Below are positions 30,040 to 41,330 of a DNA stretch of 64,000 bases, piece by piece. Source of the DNA: Eutreptiella sp. 'Long Island Sound 2002' (Eukaryota > Euglenozoa > Euglenophyceae > Eutreptiales > Eutreptiaceae); NCBI GenBank assembly GCA_964036045.1, contig OZ038383.1, positions 67,337,725 to 67,401,724 on the forward strand. Reading direction: 5' to 3'. Positions within the stretch are counted from its first letter, which is position 1. Each line of letters starts with the position of its first letter. A model generated the notes under the pieces. It ran no database searches, was not told the DNA's origin, and was given only the letters and a program-made list of their open reading frames with translations. Made by a program: the position numbers and the translations under genes.

Positions 30040-30205
30040 GCGATTGGGCACGCCAAATCTGTTGGGTTTGTCCGGCAAATATTGATGAGATTGCGGTGAA
30101 GCGAAAGGCCCTTGCCAACAAAAGAAGATGCAAGCGATATGGACACCAGAGGGTGGGGGACACCAACAAGAGTATGCAAAACAATAGACACGCAAGTAGT
30201 ATGGC
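30040..30205 (-). repeat. Dispersed repeat, relative at 34430-34555 (plus)
   Basis: In minus orientation the segment reads TTTTGCATACTCTTGTTGG, CTGGTGTCCATATCGCTTGC and GCCTTTCGCTTCACCGC. This parallels TTTTGCATGCTCTTGTTTCT, TTGGTGTCCACATCGGTGGC and GGCTTTCGCTTCACTGC at 34440-34540. A weaker relative is near 37920-38090. Confidence 0.6.
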
Positions 30206-30379
30206 CAAATAGCACGTAATATGGGCCCAAAGGGTCGTCGCAATCTACAACATTGCAACACAACACTCGCCTCCACCAACCCCCGAGTACCAGTTCCGAG
30301 GTCTTTGGGAACTTGCATGGGCTAATGTGGGGCAAATATCGCTCAAAATAGCCTAAAATCCTTTGTTTGTGCACACCAA

Positions 30380-31350
30380 ATGGTCTTGGAACAAATTTTA
30401 AAAAATACTTTTTGACCATTGTTGAACCCATAGTGACCCTTGCCACCCCACCCTAGCACGTGCATTGTCTGCGCCTCACCACTCCGCAGTCCCCAAATCG
30501 GGCATTGAAGGATGATGACAGCATGAAATTAGCTTGCAAGTGATCCCATTCATCATTGCTTGACACCACAAGGGTGTGCAACACAATCCATGGCTATGAA
30601 ACACAGGGCAAAAAGGCCCCCCCGGCCCCGCTATGCGGCATTGTCAGCCCTAAAATTGCCCATTTCAAAGCTTGTGGTAAATTGCATGCGTGAATATACA
30701 TCAAAGATGGCTCAAAATAGCTTCAAACCACTTGCTGGAACACCCCAAGTGGTCTAGAAACACGTTTGGAAAAAAATATTTTTTGCCACTTTTGGATCCA
30801 CAGGTGACCCCTGTCACCTTGCCCTAGCACGTGCGCCATGCGTGCCGCACCACTCCATGGTGCCGATAAGGGTGCCCAATCCATGGCAATCAAACACAGC
30901 ACAAGAAGGTGGAGCGAGAAAAAATGTGCAAAAGGTGTGATTTTCCAAGGGGATTTTGCAGGATTTTGGGCCCAAAACAAGGTTGTTCAGTCCACTACTT
31001 GGGTGCAAAACCCACCGGACACCGATCAAATGTGTTTGTTCACCATGTACCTTGGTTCCAATTCAAATAGAACCCTTCATGAACATCAAAGCATCAAATT
31101 GCCAAAAACGGCATTTTTCCGCCAATTTTGACACATTTTCAAATCGCCCTTTGCAACACCCATTCCCGTAGCCGCTGTTGAGCTTCTCGCTCACACTTTG
31201 TGTGGTTGCACTGCAAAGCCATAGCTATCATCCACGAAAAAAAATTGGCCTAGTTCCAATGACCACGCCAAATTTTTGAGTCCTGCCCGTTTCGCGCCTG
31301 CTTGCCGCCCTGCTGCCGTGGCTGCTTGCTGCTTGCCAAACGTGGTAGGT
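30380..31350 (+). repeat. Dispersed repeat family R, two partial units (about 30380-30640 and 30720-31350)
   Basis: Both units carry CCCTAGCACGTGC followed by CACCACTCC, then a CAATCCATGGC phrase. The second unit continues with GTGCAAAACCCACCGGACAC. The same order recurs at 40600-41320 (TAGCACATGTGTTGTATGCC, CACCACTCCATG, GTGCAAAACCCACTAGACAA), about 10 kb away. Non-coding in appearance. Confidence 0.65.
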
Positions 31351-31392
31351 CGACCCTAGACATTAAAGAGGGTTAAAAGACCTAGAAGGTCA

Positions 31393-31444
31393 CCACCATC
31401 TTAGTGACCCTTATCACGACTGAATGTTGGGACCAAGATGGTGG
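31393..31444. repeat. Inverted repeat, 10-bp arms
   Basis: CCACCATCTT (31393-31402) and AAGATGGTGG (31435-31444) could form a hairpin. GACTGAATGTTGGGACC precedes the right arm and recurs at other hairpins in the window. Confidence 0.8.
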
Positions 31445-32050
31445 GGGATGCAACATCAAGTAACACGTCAAAATTCATTTCCCCCACCTCCCTACTTTGG
31501 GGACCTGGGAAGGCAAGGGTTGTGCAACCACTTTGATCCCTTCCCAATATTGGTGACCCACGAAGGCAAGACTTATGAAGTTGGCCAATGTGATTCCTCG
31601 CTGATCTTTAGCACTCAAGAGCAATTTTGATTCCTTACCCGCTTGGGACTCAAGAAGACAAGGGTCCAACACGCAGCGATGCAAGGGTCATGTGCAGTTC
31701 ACCTCAGTCAGAGTATGCGGGCGCTGGGTGCGGTAGTGACACGGGTCCAACAGTGGCATCTCGTGATAGTTGTCACCGTTGGAGTCCACCTGTATGCGAT
31801 TACTGGCTGCTAGAAATCTCTATTTTGTCGCTCTAACAAACGACTGCCGCACTATTGAGTGTCATCTGCCCTGGCGATCACCGCGTCCACTCAGGTGCGC
31901 ATGCCCAATGGGACCACTACCACCGGTGCCAATGGCCCTCCATTCTCCGGTGTGCGTGTGCACGGTATCACTCAAGTGCTCCAGGGGACTAGCTGCACTG
32001 TGCAAAATTGGCACCACTTTGCGACATGCATAGTGCACGCAGACACACAC

Positions 32051-32130
32051 TGTGTTGTTGATGTATATCTCTTGTGGGGAGGGAGTGGGCTGTGTTGTTG
32101 ATGTATATCTCTTGTGGGGAGGGAGTCGGC
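32051..32130 (+). repeat. Tandem duplication, 2 x 40 bp
   Basis: TGTGTTGTTGATGTATATCT, then CTTGTGGGGAGGGAGT, is repeated directly (starts 32051 and 32091) with one mismatch visible. Confidence 0.9.
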
Positions 32131-32717
32131 TGCACCCTCGACGGGCATTATGCCGCGCCGGCGGCCGCCTTGTGTATGGAAGCGCTTTCTTGGTCATCAC
32201 CGGAATCCTTTGCCTTTGCCCGGCTGCTGCTGCTTTGGATAGCGATGGCGCTGTCCTGTTGGGTCATGTCCTGGATTGTGATCTTGCGGATTGTCTCTAC
32301 GCGGTTCTTGGCGGCATTTGTCCCATCTTGTATCAGAGAGCAACGTCTGCAAAGCAGGCTTCCAATCCCACTTGACCGGGGTATCAAAAATGCATGCACC
32401 CTTGTCGGCCTAGGTCGTCCTCCCCGTGGACACCTGTGCTCTTACTTTATGCGCGCAAGCGGCACGAGGCCATCTGTTGGCAGCTCGGTGGTGCGGCTAA
32501 CGCCGTTGGGGGGGGGGGGGGGTTGGTCACTGTGAGGTGGCACGAGGTAGCGGTTGGTGTGGGGCGAAACGCGTCGCCGGACCGCAATCTTTTCGGACCG
32601 AGCGCTCGTTTCACCAAACATTTGCCGGCCTTGTAGCTGATGTTGTAGGTTGCAGTTTGAACTACTTCACAAAGCAGTTCCATCAAACATCCTTATGAAT
32701 TGTGCTGGGGCTGAGCT

Positions 32718-33305
32718 TCGAGGGCGGGATCTTCAATGAGCAACAAACAACATGTGTCCCCATTTGTCTCCATGGCCGGGAAAGAAACAATGTGGCCACA
32801 AAATCAAAAGTGGCTGCACGAATTGTGCCCTCTTGGGGGCCCAGGGAAAATGACAAGAAAAAGGTGAGCATTTTGCATATAAGCACATGGGGTGACCGGT
32901 TTTGTGTGCCCCTTTAAACGGGGCACCAAAGTTGTGGATTGCCTATGGCGCCGGCCAATTTCTCCATGTTGTCCCGTACGATGGTTTGGGACCTCTCAAA
33001 CAGTTTGCCCCCCCAGAGTGGGGGCGGGTGTGTGTGTTGGGGTCAGGGCCCACACCCGGGCATCCCCCTTGCTTGTATCCCCCACGATTGGTTCTAGTCC
33101 GACCCTCACATGCAAGAACGACCTTACCTCCTCTAGCCCCGCCTTTGCCAATGGCCAGCACATCTGCTCAATTCGGTTACCTCTTCTAACCCAACCCGAT
33201 TGTGGAAAAAAAAAAACAATCCGTGCGTGCTTTGAGCACCACATCGTGCATGACGAGGTGCCATACAAATGTCGTTTGTGGCTCATTGAAGATCCCGCCC
33301 TCGAA
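32718..33305. repeat. Exact 26-bp inverted repeat pair, 0.56 kb apart
   Basis: 32718-32743 is the perfect reverse complement of 33280-33305 (CTTCGAGGGCGGGATC... against ...GATCCCGCCCTCGAAG). Similarity continues imperfectly for about 20 bp inward. A GGCACGARGTAGCGSTTGGT block at 32536 and 33312 is repeated directly outside the pair. Frames inside (32892-33311) are open but not recognised. Confidence 0.85.
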
Positions 33306-33383
33306 GTGTAGCCACGGCACGAAGTAGCGCTTGGTGTGGTGCGACTTTTGGCCTCCGCTTGGGCTCCAAGAAGTGCATCCGGT

Positions 33384-33471
33384 AGTCGGAGCAATAGCAG
33401 CAACGACAACAATAGCTGCATCACCAACAGTAGCAGCAATAGCAGCAATAGCAACAATAGCAACAACAACA
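33384..33471 (+). repeat. Trinucleotide-rich tract (AGC/AAC/AAT)
   Basis: Irregular AGCAATAGCAGCAACGACAA repeats, Ser/Asn coding in one frame (33336-33533). The surrounding frame has no domain. Confidence 0.85.
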
Positions 33472-33539
33472 TATGTGGCCCCACTCGCTTAGAGCATTGT
33501 TCTTCGGAGAGTGCATCCCATGCGGGACCGTGAGTGGTC

Positions 33540-35480
33540 ACCCTTTGCAACAAACAACCCCCGCCAAAGGCAATGTTCCGGAACACCCCAACATTAAAGC
33601 GGCGGGGGATTGCGACAAAGGCTTGTCCTACGCCAACGCGCCTTGATTCGTGTAATTCGGAGTGACATCTGTTTGTAAGCAGGATTGTTGTGCGTTGTAT
33701 GTATTTGTTCTAACCCTTTAGTGGCATGTGTGGTAGGACTAGCTAGCCACACACAATGACGCAGGGAGGGAGGCCTAGCTTCCCACAGCCACAAGGGACA
33801 CCCAAGTTGCGCCGGCCAAGTAGTAGAGGCTCGAAAGTAGAACTCGGTGCGAAACGTGAAACTATGAGAAACCACTGCCTCACGGGACTCGGCACCCCGT
33901 AACATGTTGATACGAAACGCTAAACACTTGAAATGGCCTCATAGACTTGGGCACTCTGTGGGGCACCCTCTCTGGTGCGGGCCGTTCCAAAGTGGTCTCC
34001 TTACTATCAACACCACCTCCCCCCCACCGGTAGGGGGTGTGGGTGTCTACAACCACTGCGGTGAAGAGGGAGAGTGGAGACCGCGTTGTTGCATGCCAAC
34101 CCCTTAGGCTGCCGCGTCCCCGCCACTTTGTTCATAGCCAGCATATGAGAAACACAATTAGTGGAGATTATATGAGATGTTCACCAAGGTTGCTTTTGGC
34201 GTGAGTAGACCGGGAGGTGGCTGCATGGGGTGCGTGGGTGTGAATGTTGCCTAGACGCGTTGGTGGTTTCAAGAAAGCCTTGTTTTTTTTTTGGTCCCAC
34301 CCCCACCCGTCCCTTCAAGCGGCCAAAATGTTTAGCGGTGTTGGGATGAAGAATTGAATTTGGGCGCCCCCCATGGTTACATGAATGCTTTCACGTGTTT
34401 CACATGCCGCAATGTGGTACTAGGGGTTGTGTGTCTCTCATTTTGCATGCTCTTGTTTCTGGCCCCCTCCCCTTGGTGTCCACATCGGTGGCATAATTTT
34501 GTGTTGCCAAATGGCTTTCGCTTCACTGCGGTCCCATTGATCTGTGCCGCCTAAAAGTATGTAAGGAGGCATACCTCTTGTTTTTTGTACATTTGTATGT
34601 GTGTTGCATGTCCCATTTTGATTGCCTCTTTTTGTGCCAGCAATTTTTTGTTGCTCTGTCGCGCTCCCATCAGTGTTTACTGCACAACGTATACCGATAT
34701 TATTTTTTTCCACACTAGGGTTGGGCTATAAGAGGTAATTCAGTTTATGGTATGCATATATGTCATGCGCTTTTTGCATGGTGTGTGTCAATGTCGTTTC
34801 ACGGTTGCATTGAATATTTGTCATTTTGCATCGGCTTTTGTTTTTGGTTGGCTTGACGGCGGTCCCGTCTTTATTTGCTATATTTTTTACAATACCGATG
34901 ACATGGTGTGGTCTTCTTTGGTCTTTGTTGGTTGTTGAGGTTGTCCTTTTTTTAGCAGTGGATGTTTTTGAGTCCACAAGGTTACACCAAACTCCGTATT
35001 CGTGGAGCGCGGCGTCATGTTTGCACTCCATGATGTCGTTCCACCAGGCACCCATGGCCAATGGATTGATTGACGTCATACTTTTACCAATCCCCTTTCC
35101 GATGACACCACCACACGTGCCGTTTTAGTGGGTATGTGTTACCCGTATCCAATCTTTGCTGCTATGATTGCCGATAGCACCTTGCCAGGCTAAGACCCCG
35201 TGTGATCCCCACTGGGGGGGGGGGGGGTTGCCGGGAATGGACACTTTACGCCCACTCCCTCCCCCCTCCCTCTTGGAATTTCACCCCGAAGTGCTAAACC
35301 ATGGGCACCGAAGGCGCCCCAAGGAAAATTTGCTTGAACTGGTAGAGGGTGACAAAATGGGTTTTCACGCCATGTGTCTGTACTCAAAATACTCACATTT
35401 TTTGGGAGATTATGGTAGAACTCAACACTAGATGAAAACCACATTTGATCAAATGTCAATACCATCCCTGTGCAGACGTT
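33540..35480. other. No supported gene; low-complexity and dispersed repeats
   Basis: AT-moderate DNA. Apart from the dispersed repeat at 34430-34555 and a G-run at 35213-35227, I see no domain or convincing frame on either strand. Confidence 0.5.
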
Positions 35481-35489
35481 TGCTAGAGA

Positions 35490-35565
35490 TGGCCCATACC
35501 CTAGTGGGTAACCCAATGCCTCCTTAATTGAAACGCCAAGGGTTGAATCCCCAGTGCTGACAATA
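35490..35565 (+). repeat. tRNA-like SINE remnant (possible)
   Basis: TACCCTAGTGGGTAACCC resembles an internal A box, and AGGGTTGAATCCCCAGTG, about 30 bp downstream, resembles a B box with one base missing. The region does not fold as a complete tRNA by eye. Best explained as a decayed tRNA-derived SINE or chance. Confidence 0.25.
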
Positions 35566-35942
35566 ATGAGGAGCCTAATCTGGGTGGGGCCGCCACAAGA
35601 AACTTCTTTTTTTTGTTTGTTTTTGTTTTTTTATGCTTTGATTCTGTTCCCTTTTGTTAGGGACCCCCAAGAATGCAAAGCTTATGTAGCAATTCCGCCC
35701 ATTTTTGGGCCCCCAAGAAGGCACCATGGGGGCCGATCGTGGTTAGGACCCGACCCCAAAGGGGGGGGGGGGGACCCCTTTTCTACGAACCCCAAAATTG
35801 TCGCACGGAACAATGTGCTCCGGCGCCGGAGATTTGGTTTTAGGCATACGGCAGGGGGAATTTTTTCTTCGACCCTATGTGTCTGTACTCAAAGTACTCA
35901 GAATTTTGTGGATAATTCAAAAAGGCTGAAAAGCACAAAAAA

Positions 35943-36230
35943 GGTTATGTAGCCACCTTGCCCACTTCTGGGCCACTTCCGATTCTGCCCTCCGCTCTGA
36001 AGCGGAGGGGATCCCCCAGGCGGCAGGGGTTATGTAGCCACCTTGCCCATTTGTGGGCCACTTCTAATTCTGCCCCCGTTGTGAAGCGGTGGGGATCCCC
36101 CAGGCGGCAAGGGGTTATGTAGCCACAGTGCCCACAAGTGGGCCACTTTTGTTTGTGCCCCCCGCTCTGAAGCGGTGGGGATCCCCCAGGCGGCACGGGT
36201 TATGTAGCCACCTTGCCCACTGGTGCAGGG
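35943..36230 (+). repeat. Minisatellite, 85-bp unit, about 3.4 copies
   Basis: GGTTATGTAGCCACCTTGCC starts units at 35943, 36028, 36113 and 36198. Each unit ends GGATCCCCCAGGCGGCA. Related single phrases (GGTTATGTAGC after GAATGCAAG) occur near 35690 and 37250. Confidence 0.95.
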
Positions 36231-36375
36231 CAAGAAAATGGACAGCAATTGGAGTCTCGCGTACCAATCGCTACGGCTAAACAACGCGGCAACCCCAACA
36301 GCGATGAACCCTAGCACCAAGTTGTTAGTTCGCTGCAAGGTGCTTGATTGCCGATAATGGCATTGCACCTGCGCC

Positions 36376-36999
36376 ATGCCACACCACATGGCACAAGCGC
36401 ACCCCGGTGTTTCGCATGACTATGCCAGGTGCACCGAAGAGGAGGAAACAAAGGTGTTGCAAGCCTTTGACAATTTCCGGGCCCCATTGCCAACGAAGGT
36501 GAAGCGTGCTGCGCCGCCGGCCCTGCCCATTGTTCTCTCTGCTCTTCTCTCTGCGCCAAACCGGGGTAGTAGTAGTAGTGGCAATAGTAGTAGCAGCAGC
36601 TCCACCACCAATGCCTCCTCCAGTACGAGTGCATCCTCTAGCAGCAGTGCCCCGTCAGGCACTAGTGACTATGTGCCATCGGAATCCATGTCTGATGGGC
36701 TGGCAGCCTGCCGGGTCACAAGATCGCAAGCAGCCCGGCCAAACAAGCGGCCCCCCTCCCCCCCCCCCCAAGAGTACCGGCAAGAGGGCACACAACGAGT
36801 GGGAGGACGATTCCAATGCTTGAGGCCCCTCCCCTCCCTTCGCTTCTCTATATATATATATATATATATGTCTGTGGTTTGTGACAAGGGGAAGGGAAGG
36901 CCTTTGGGCGAACTCAAGGCAACATTCAGTATTGCTCTGAAAGTGCTGCAGTGTAACAAAACAATCATGAGCTATGACCGGTCACAATGCGTCTTGTAA
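36376..36999 (+). CDS. Hypothetical Ser-rich protein, 207 aa frame
   Basis: A frame opening with ATG (CCACACCACATGGCACA context around 36375-36390) reads HPGVSHDYARCTEEEETKVL, then QAFDNFRAPLPTKVKRAAPP. It passes a poly-Ser/Thr tract (about residues 65-95) and then DYVPSESMSDGLAACRVTRS, a basic RPNKRPPSPPP segment. The later part crosses the (TA)n microsatellite, which encodes IYIYIYI, and is unlikely to be protein. The first 140 residues look plausible as a small acidic/basic nuclear-type protein, but no domain is recognised. A related but different Ser/Asn tract occurs at 33384. It could be the 5' exon of a gene or an ORF by chance. Confidence 0.35.
   Translation: MPHHMAQAHPGVSHDYARCTEEEETKVLQAFDNFRAPLPTKVKRAAPPALPIVLSALLSAPNRGSSSSGNSSSSSSTTNASSSTSASSSSSAPSGTSDYVPSESMSDGLAACRVTRSQAARPNKRPPSPPPQEYRQEGTQRVGGRFQCLRPLPSLRFSIYIYIYMSVVCDKGKGRPLGELKATFSIALKVLQCNKTIMSYDRSQCVL
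36848..36869. repeat. (TA)n microsatellite
   Basis: About eleven TA dinucleotides (TATATATATATATATATATA). Confidence 0.95.
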
Positions 37000-38250
37000 G
37001 CTTTGTATGTTTGCGAGCTTGGAAAGGGCCTGACGGAAAAGGTGCTGGGTTTGGGTCAACGAAGGAGGGGGGTGCCCCCCCCCCCCCTTCGGAGGGGTGT
37101 GGGGTCCCTTCCCCCCCTACAGCCCCCCAAGCTATCGAACGCCCCGCGGGGTCACAAATTAAATGGCGGCGGCCCCCGTGGAAGGCAGGGTTGAGGCATC
37201 CAATTGTGGTTTTGTCCCCTTTGTTGGGGATCCCCGAGAATGCAAGGGTTATGTAGCATTTCCACTCCACTAGCAATAGTGGCCGGGGATTGATTTGGGG
37301 GTGCTATGCCTTTAAACAAAAGCACCACCTACTGTTTCAAAAACTTCACACCCCCGACGGACCTGCCTGGACGTGATTGGGTCATTTTAAGCCAAAGATG
37401 TTGGGGTCTGGGAGCGTGGCCCCCAGACCCCCCCCTAAAGGGGTCAAAGATTGGGAAGTAGTTGGCATATGGCCCGTTCCTACCCCCCCCCCCGTTGTGT
37501 TTTTTGACGGTGGGCCAAATGTGCCACACCCACCCGATGGCTACTCTTTTCAATCGCATGCAGCTTTACCCTTCCAATGGCATTCGTCGCAAGGTGTTCT
37601 TTTCTCCTTCTGCGGCCGCACGTCGCCATGTTGATGACAATTTATCACAAGCTACACCTTCGTTATTCACTTCTGTCACCTAATTCCCTCCCAATGAGAG
37701 AACACCACAACCGACGTTCAGCATTGTGGCATTTATGCCTTTGATGCATCCCAAAAGCATAGCCTTCCGGTTTGGCCCCGCTTTAGGTTCTCATTGCAAT
37801 CTTGGGGCAGCAATGATGAAATGCATAGCGAGGACACGTTCCTCCCCTAGAAGTGTCGCCCTGCTCCAAGCATCAGACGTGGCTGCCCATGCTAAGCTCC
37901 GAGAACTCCCATTGTTCATAGTCCACCGCATTGGGTGTGTTACCCAACCGTCATGCATTCTTTTTTTAGGTGGTTCCATATTTTGGTCGTTGGCTTTTAC
38001 ATCACCGCGATCCCATTCATTACCACCAATTTTTGTCACTCTCCTTGGTATTAATGGTATTCGGTGTGCCTTCTACTTCACCGCGAGCTGAAAGTACAAG
38101 GTCTCAAGCTTCTTTTGAGTGTGGGTCGTACTTCCACCGAACTAAATCCCCTCTTGACTATCAACTATGGCTACTGGACTATCAACTATGAAGCATCCAC
38201 CATGTTTTTTGCGCCTCCGCCTCTTGCATGCGTGCCACAGTTCCCCACAA
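37000..38250. other. No supported gene
   Basis: Contains C-runs near 37078 and 37485 and a diverged relative of the 34.4-kb dispersed repeat (37920-38090). Frames are short. Confidence 0.5.
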
Positions 38251-38251
38251 A

Positions 38252-38310
38252 CTCGGTCCCAACATTCTGTTTTGATAGGTTCATGACCACCATTGAATTT
38301 TGGGACCGAG
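38252..38310. repeat. Inverted repeat, 11-bp arms
   Basis: CTCGGTCCCAA (38252-38262) and TTGGGACCGAG (38300-38310). GAGATGGTGGGGG follows directly, linking it to the hairpins at 31393 and 41331 and to CAGCTCGGTCCCAATATTCA at 40299. Confidence 0.9.
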
Positions 38311-38754
38311 ATGGTGGGGGAGGAAACATGAGGTATGGCAATAAATGGGGCCTCATATTCACGTATGTTGAAAGACGCCAAAAAGGATTTAAGGAATTCT
38401 GCCCTATGTACCCCCTCGCCCCAAAACCCCTCCTCGCCCGCTTTGCTTGCTGAACGAACATGCCCCAAGCACCTCCCCGGCTAACCGCTCCTACACTGCT
38501 GTTAAATTTTTTCCTCCCTCACTTCCCTCACTTGAGAGACGTGCTACGCCTCCACATTCCCCCCGGACCCCCGTTTACTGCATTGTTACTCACAAAATTG
38601 CCCATATCAAGACTTCTTGGGTTTTTGCAGCGGTTATCATGAGTCAAATATTTCAAAATGGCCCTACACGACTTGTTGGAGCCCCTCCCGGGGGGGGCGA
38701 CCCCTCGCTTCTCGACGCCAACTACCCCCCCAACTAACTGTTGGCCGGAGGCCC

Positions 38755-38756
38755 CT

Positions 38757-38789
<33 letters not shown>

Positions 38790-38945
38790 TGGGAGAGGGG
38801 GGTCAAGGAGGGGCGAGGGGGGGGGGTCTAGGAGGGGCTTGGGAGGGGGGGCCTCCGGGAGGGTCGGTGGGGGGGGGGTCCGGTGGGGCGATTTGGGGTG
38901 AGCGGGGATCCAGGTAGGGCAATTTGGGGTGGGGGGGGGGCACAG
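38755..38945 (+). repeat. G-rich tract with a run of about 30 G
   Basis: A long uninterrupted G-run (from about 38757) is followed by GGGG-containing phrases (GGTCAAGGAGGGGCGAGG, GGTCTAGGAGGGGCTTGG, CGATTTGGGGTGAGC). The upstream phrase AACTAACTGTTGGCCGGAGG recurs at 40500 before another G-run. Able in principle to form G-quadruplexes. Confidence 0.9.
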
Positions 38946-38989
38946 GCTCCCCTTACCTCCCCTTGCCCTCCCTCTAACCATACCATCAC

Positions 38990-39192
38990 CATAAACCTAA
39001 CCCTAACCTTTGCAGCTAGCTAGTATGGCCAGGCCAGCCCTGTTGATTTGGCTGAACAAGATGCCCCAAATTTCGTTCATGGCTCCTTTTGCCACATCAT
39101 TGCTCTCCATTTTGGACCCCAACACTCACTCTGACCCTAGCCTAGGGTGAGAGCCAGGGCTAGGGTTAGGGCTAGGGTTAGGGTCACCGAGC
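38990..39192. repeat. Interstitial telomere-like hexamers, both orientations
   Basis: ACCTAACCCTAACC at 38997-39010 and GCTAGGGTTAGGGCTAGGGT, then TAGGG, at 39163-39187. CTAGGG/TTAGGG alternate in the second block. Confidence 0.75.
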
Positions 39193-39252
39193 TGGTGGAA
39201 CCAGTCTTGGTTTTATAACCCTTTTTAGTGTCTAGGGTGGACCTACTAGGTT

Positions 39253-39305
39253 TAGCAGCAGCAGCAGCAGCAAGCAAGCAGCAGCAGCAAGCAAGCAAGC
39301 AGCAC
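39253..39305 (+). repeat. CAG/CAAG microsatellite
   Basis: AGCAGCAGCAGCAGCAGCAA followed by GCAAGCAGCAGCAGCAAGCA. Confidence 0.95.
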
Positions 39306-40597
39306 GCGCGAAATGGGTAAAAATCAGAATTCTGTCGTGGTGCTTCAAATTCGGCTTAAATTTTGGTGGATGATACCTATGGGTGTGAAGTACATTCACA
39401 CAAAGTTTGAGCCGGAAACTCAACGGTGGCGGCCGGGAACGGGATTCCCAAGTCGCGGACCTCAATTTCAAAAACTGTAGTTTAGGGCCAAAAATAGCCA
39501 ATTTTGGACTAAAAAAGCCCTTGAACACATTCAAAACGGCCAAACGAAGGGAAACGGCGGGTACACTGCACGTGCGGCTTGACTTCCCCGTGTCATCGAG
39601 CTCTTTGCGGCCCTCTAACTCCATGATATGTCCCCGAAACGGCCCAAAAAGGACCCAGAAGCTCCAAATGCCGACAGCCACAAACCAAGAACAGGCCATA
39701 TCTTTGGCTACATGGCTCAAAATGCGATTCCGAGGGCACCTACTCCACCAACAACCCCCCACTTTTTGTGGTTTCCACCCCTCACAATTACCCAAACGGA
39801 CGCCTAGACCCCAATACCTAGGCCCACTAGGCTGCGGCAAGCTGCAAGCTCAAGCCCAAACAGGTGGGTGCCCAAATGGGTCAACAGGGTCCAGTAGGGG
39901 CAAAAAGATGACTTTTCTCAAAAATGGTCCTAGACCATGTGCAACGCTAAAACAAGTGTTTTTGGACCGTTTTGAGCTTGTGGCGGCCCAGTTTGGTCCT
40001 CCGAAAATCCCAAAATGCATTGACAGTGGGCTGTGTTGTGACCAAAAATGGGTCAAAAATGGGTCAAAAACGCATTTTTCCAAACCTCATCCTTTTGGGG
40101 TGCACAAACGGGTGAAATGAGCCCATTTGGAGCCCATTTTGGGGCATTTTGGCCCCTGACAAGTCCAAAAAGCCTTGAAAGTGGGCCTTGTGGTGATGGG
40201 GTTCACTTGCAGGCTGATTTCACTTTGTCAAGAGCCATCAATGTGTACATCATTCTTGATGTCCCTCACTAGTCATAGCTGATGTTCCCTCCCCCACCAG
40301 CTCGGTCCCAATATTCAGTCTTGATTAGGTGTAGGGATAGGAGTAGGATGAGGGTTCAGGGTGGGCGTTAGAGTCAAGGTTGGGTTTAAGGATAGCGTTG
40401 GGGTGCAAATCAGATAAAATTTGCCTTAGGGCACCTTTGGTGTTCATGGAGCATTAGGCGCCTTTGGCGCCCATGGACGCCTGAGGGCAACACCTTTGGC
40501 AACTAACTGTTGGCCGAAGGCCCCTAGGTGGGGGGGGGGGGGGCAGGGGTAGTTGGCGTCCTAGGACCCACGGAGTCGCCCCCCCCACCCCGGGGAG
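39306..40597. other. No supported gene
   Basis: Open frames exist on both strands (for example plus 39407-40120), but the sequence is full of short CAAAAATGG/CCAAAA phrases and has no domain. I treat it as non-coding. GGGTCAAAAATGGGTCAAAA near 40050 is a short direct repeat. Confidence 0.5.
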
Positions 40598-40599
40598 CA

Positions 40600-41320
40600 C
40601 CTCAAACGGTCCAACAACATTTTCGGAAATATCATTTTTGACTATTTTGGACGAATTATTGACCCCTATGACCTTACCGTAGCACATGTGTTGTATGCCC
40701 CACCACTCCATGCTGCCGAAACCTGACATTGAATGGTGTTCATTTTCCATGCCTGCAAGTGATCCCTTCGTCATTGTTTATCACCACGGGAGTGCCCAAC
40801 GCAGTCCATAGTAATCAAACACAACAAACGTAGGTAAAACCCAAAGAGAGTATGCAAAGGCTGTGCTTTTAACGCCTGTTTGTAGCAGATTGTATCCCCA
40901 AAAGGAGGTTCTTGAGCTTACTACTTCTGTGCAAAACCCACTAGACAACAATCAAAGGTGTTTTTTCATCATCTAAGTTGGTTCACATGCAAATGGCCCC
41001 ACCTAAGGACATGCGAGTTACCCGCTGTTTGAGAAAGGGCATGTTATGCCTACTTGTGACATATTTAGAAAACCCACGTCCGCCCCTTGCGACGCCAATG
41101 ATTGGCCAGCACTCGTAAATTTCTTGCTCTATTGCTATGTAATTCTACCTCATGCGCCAACGTGCCGTCCACCAAATTTGCGCCGAATCCAAAGCACCAC
41201 AACATCGAACTTATTTTTGCTCGTTTAGCGCGTGCTTCTTTGGTGTCTCCTTGGTTCGTTGGGTTTGCTGCTTAGCAACCCGAATGGGTTTACCGTACAC
41301 ACAAAAGAGTGTTCTAAAAT
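40600..41320 (+). repeat. Dispersed repeat family R, third copy
   Basis: Same landmark order as 30720-31350: TAGCACATGTG, CACCACTCCATG, a CAGTCCATAGTAATCAAACA phrase, then GTGCAAAACCCACTAGACAA. Confidence 0.65.
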
Positions 41321-41330
41321 CTAGATGGTT

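Noticed and set aside
39407-40120. 237-codon plus-strand frame (and the opposing minus frame 39232-39840)
   Set aside because: Sequence is made of short repeated phrases. Neither frame resembles a protein family, and both strands are equally open.
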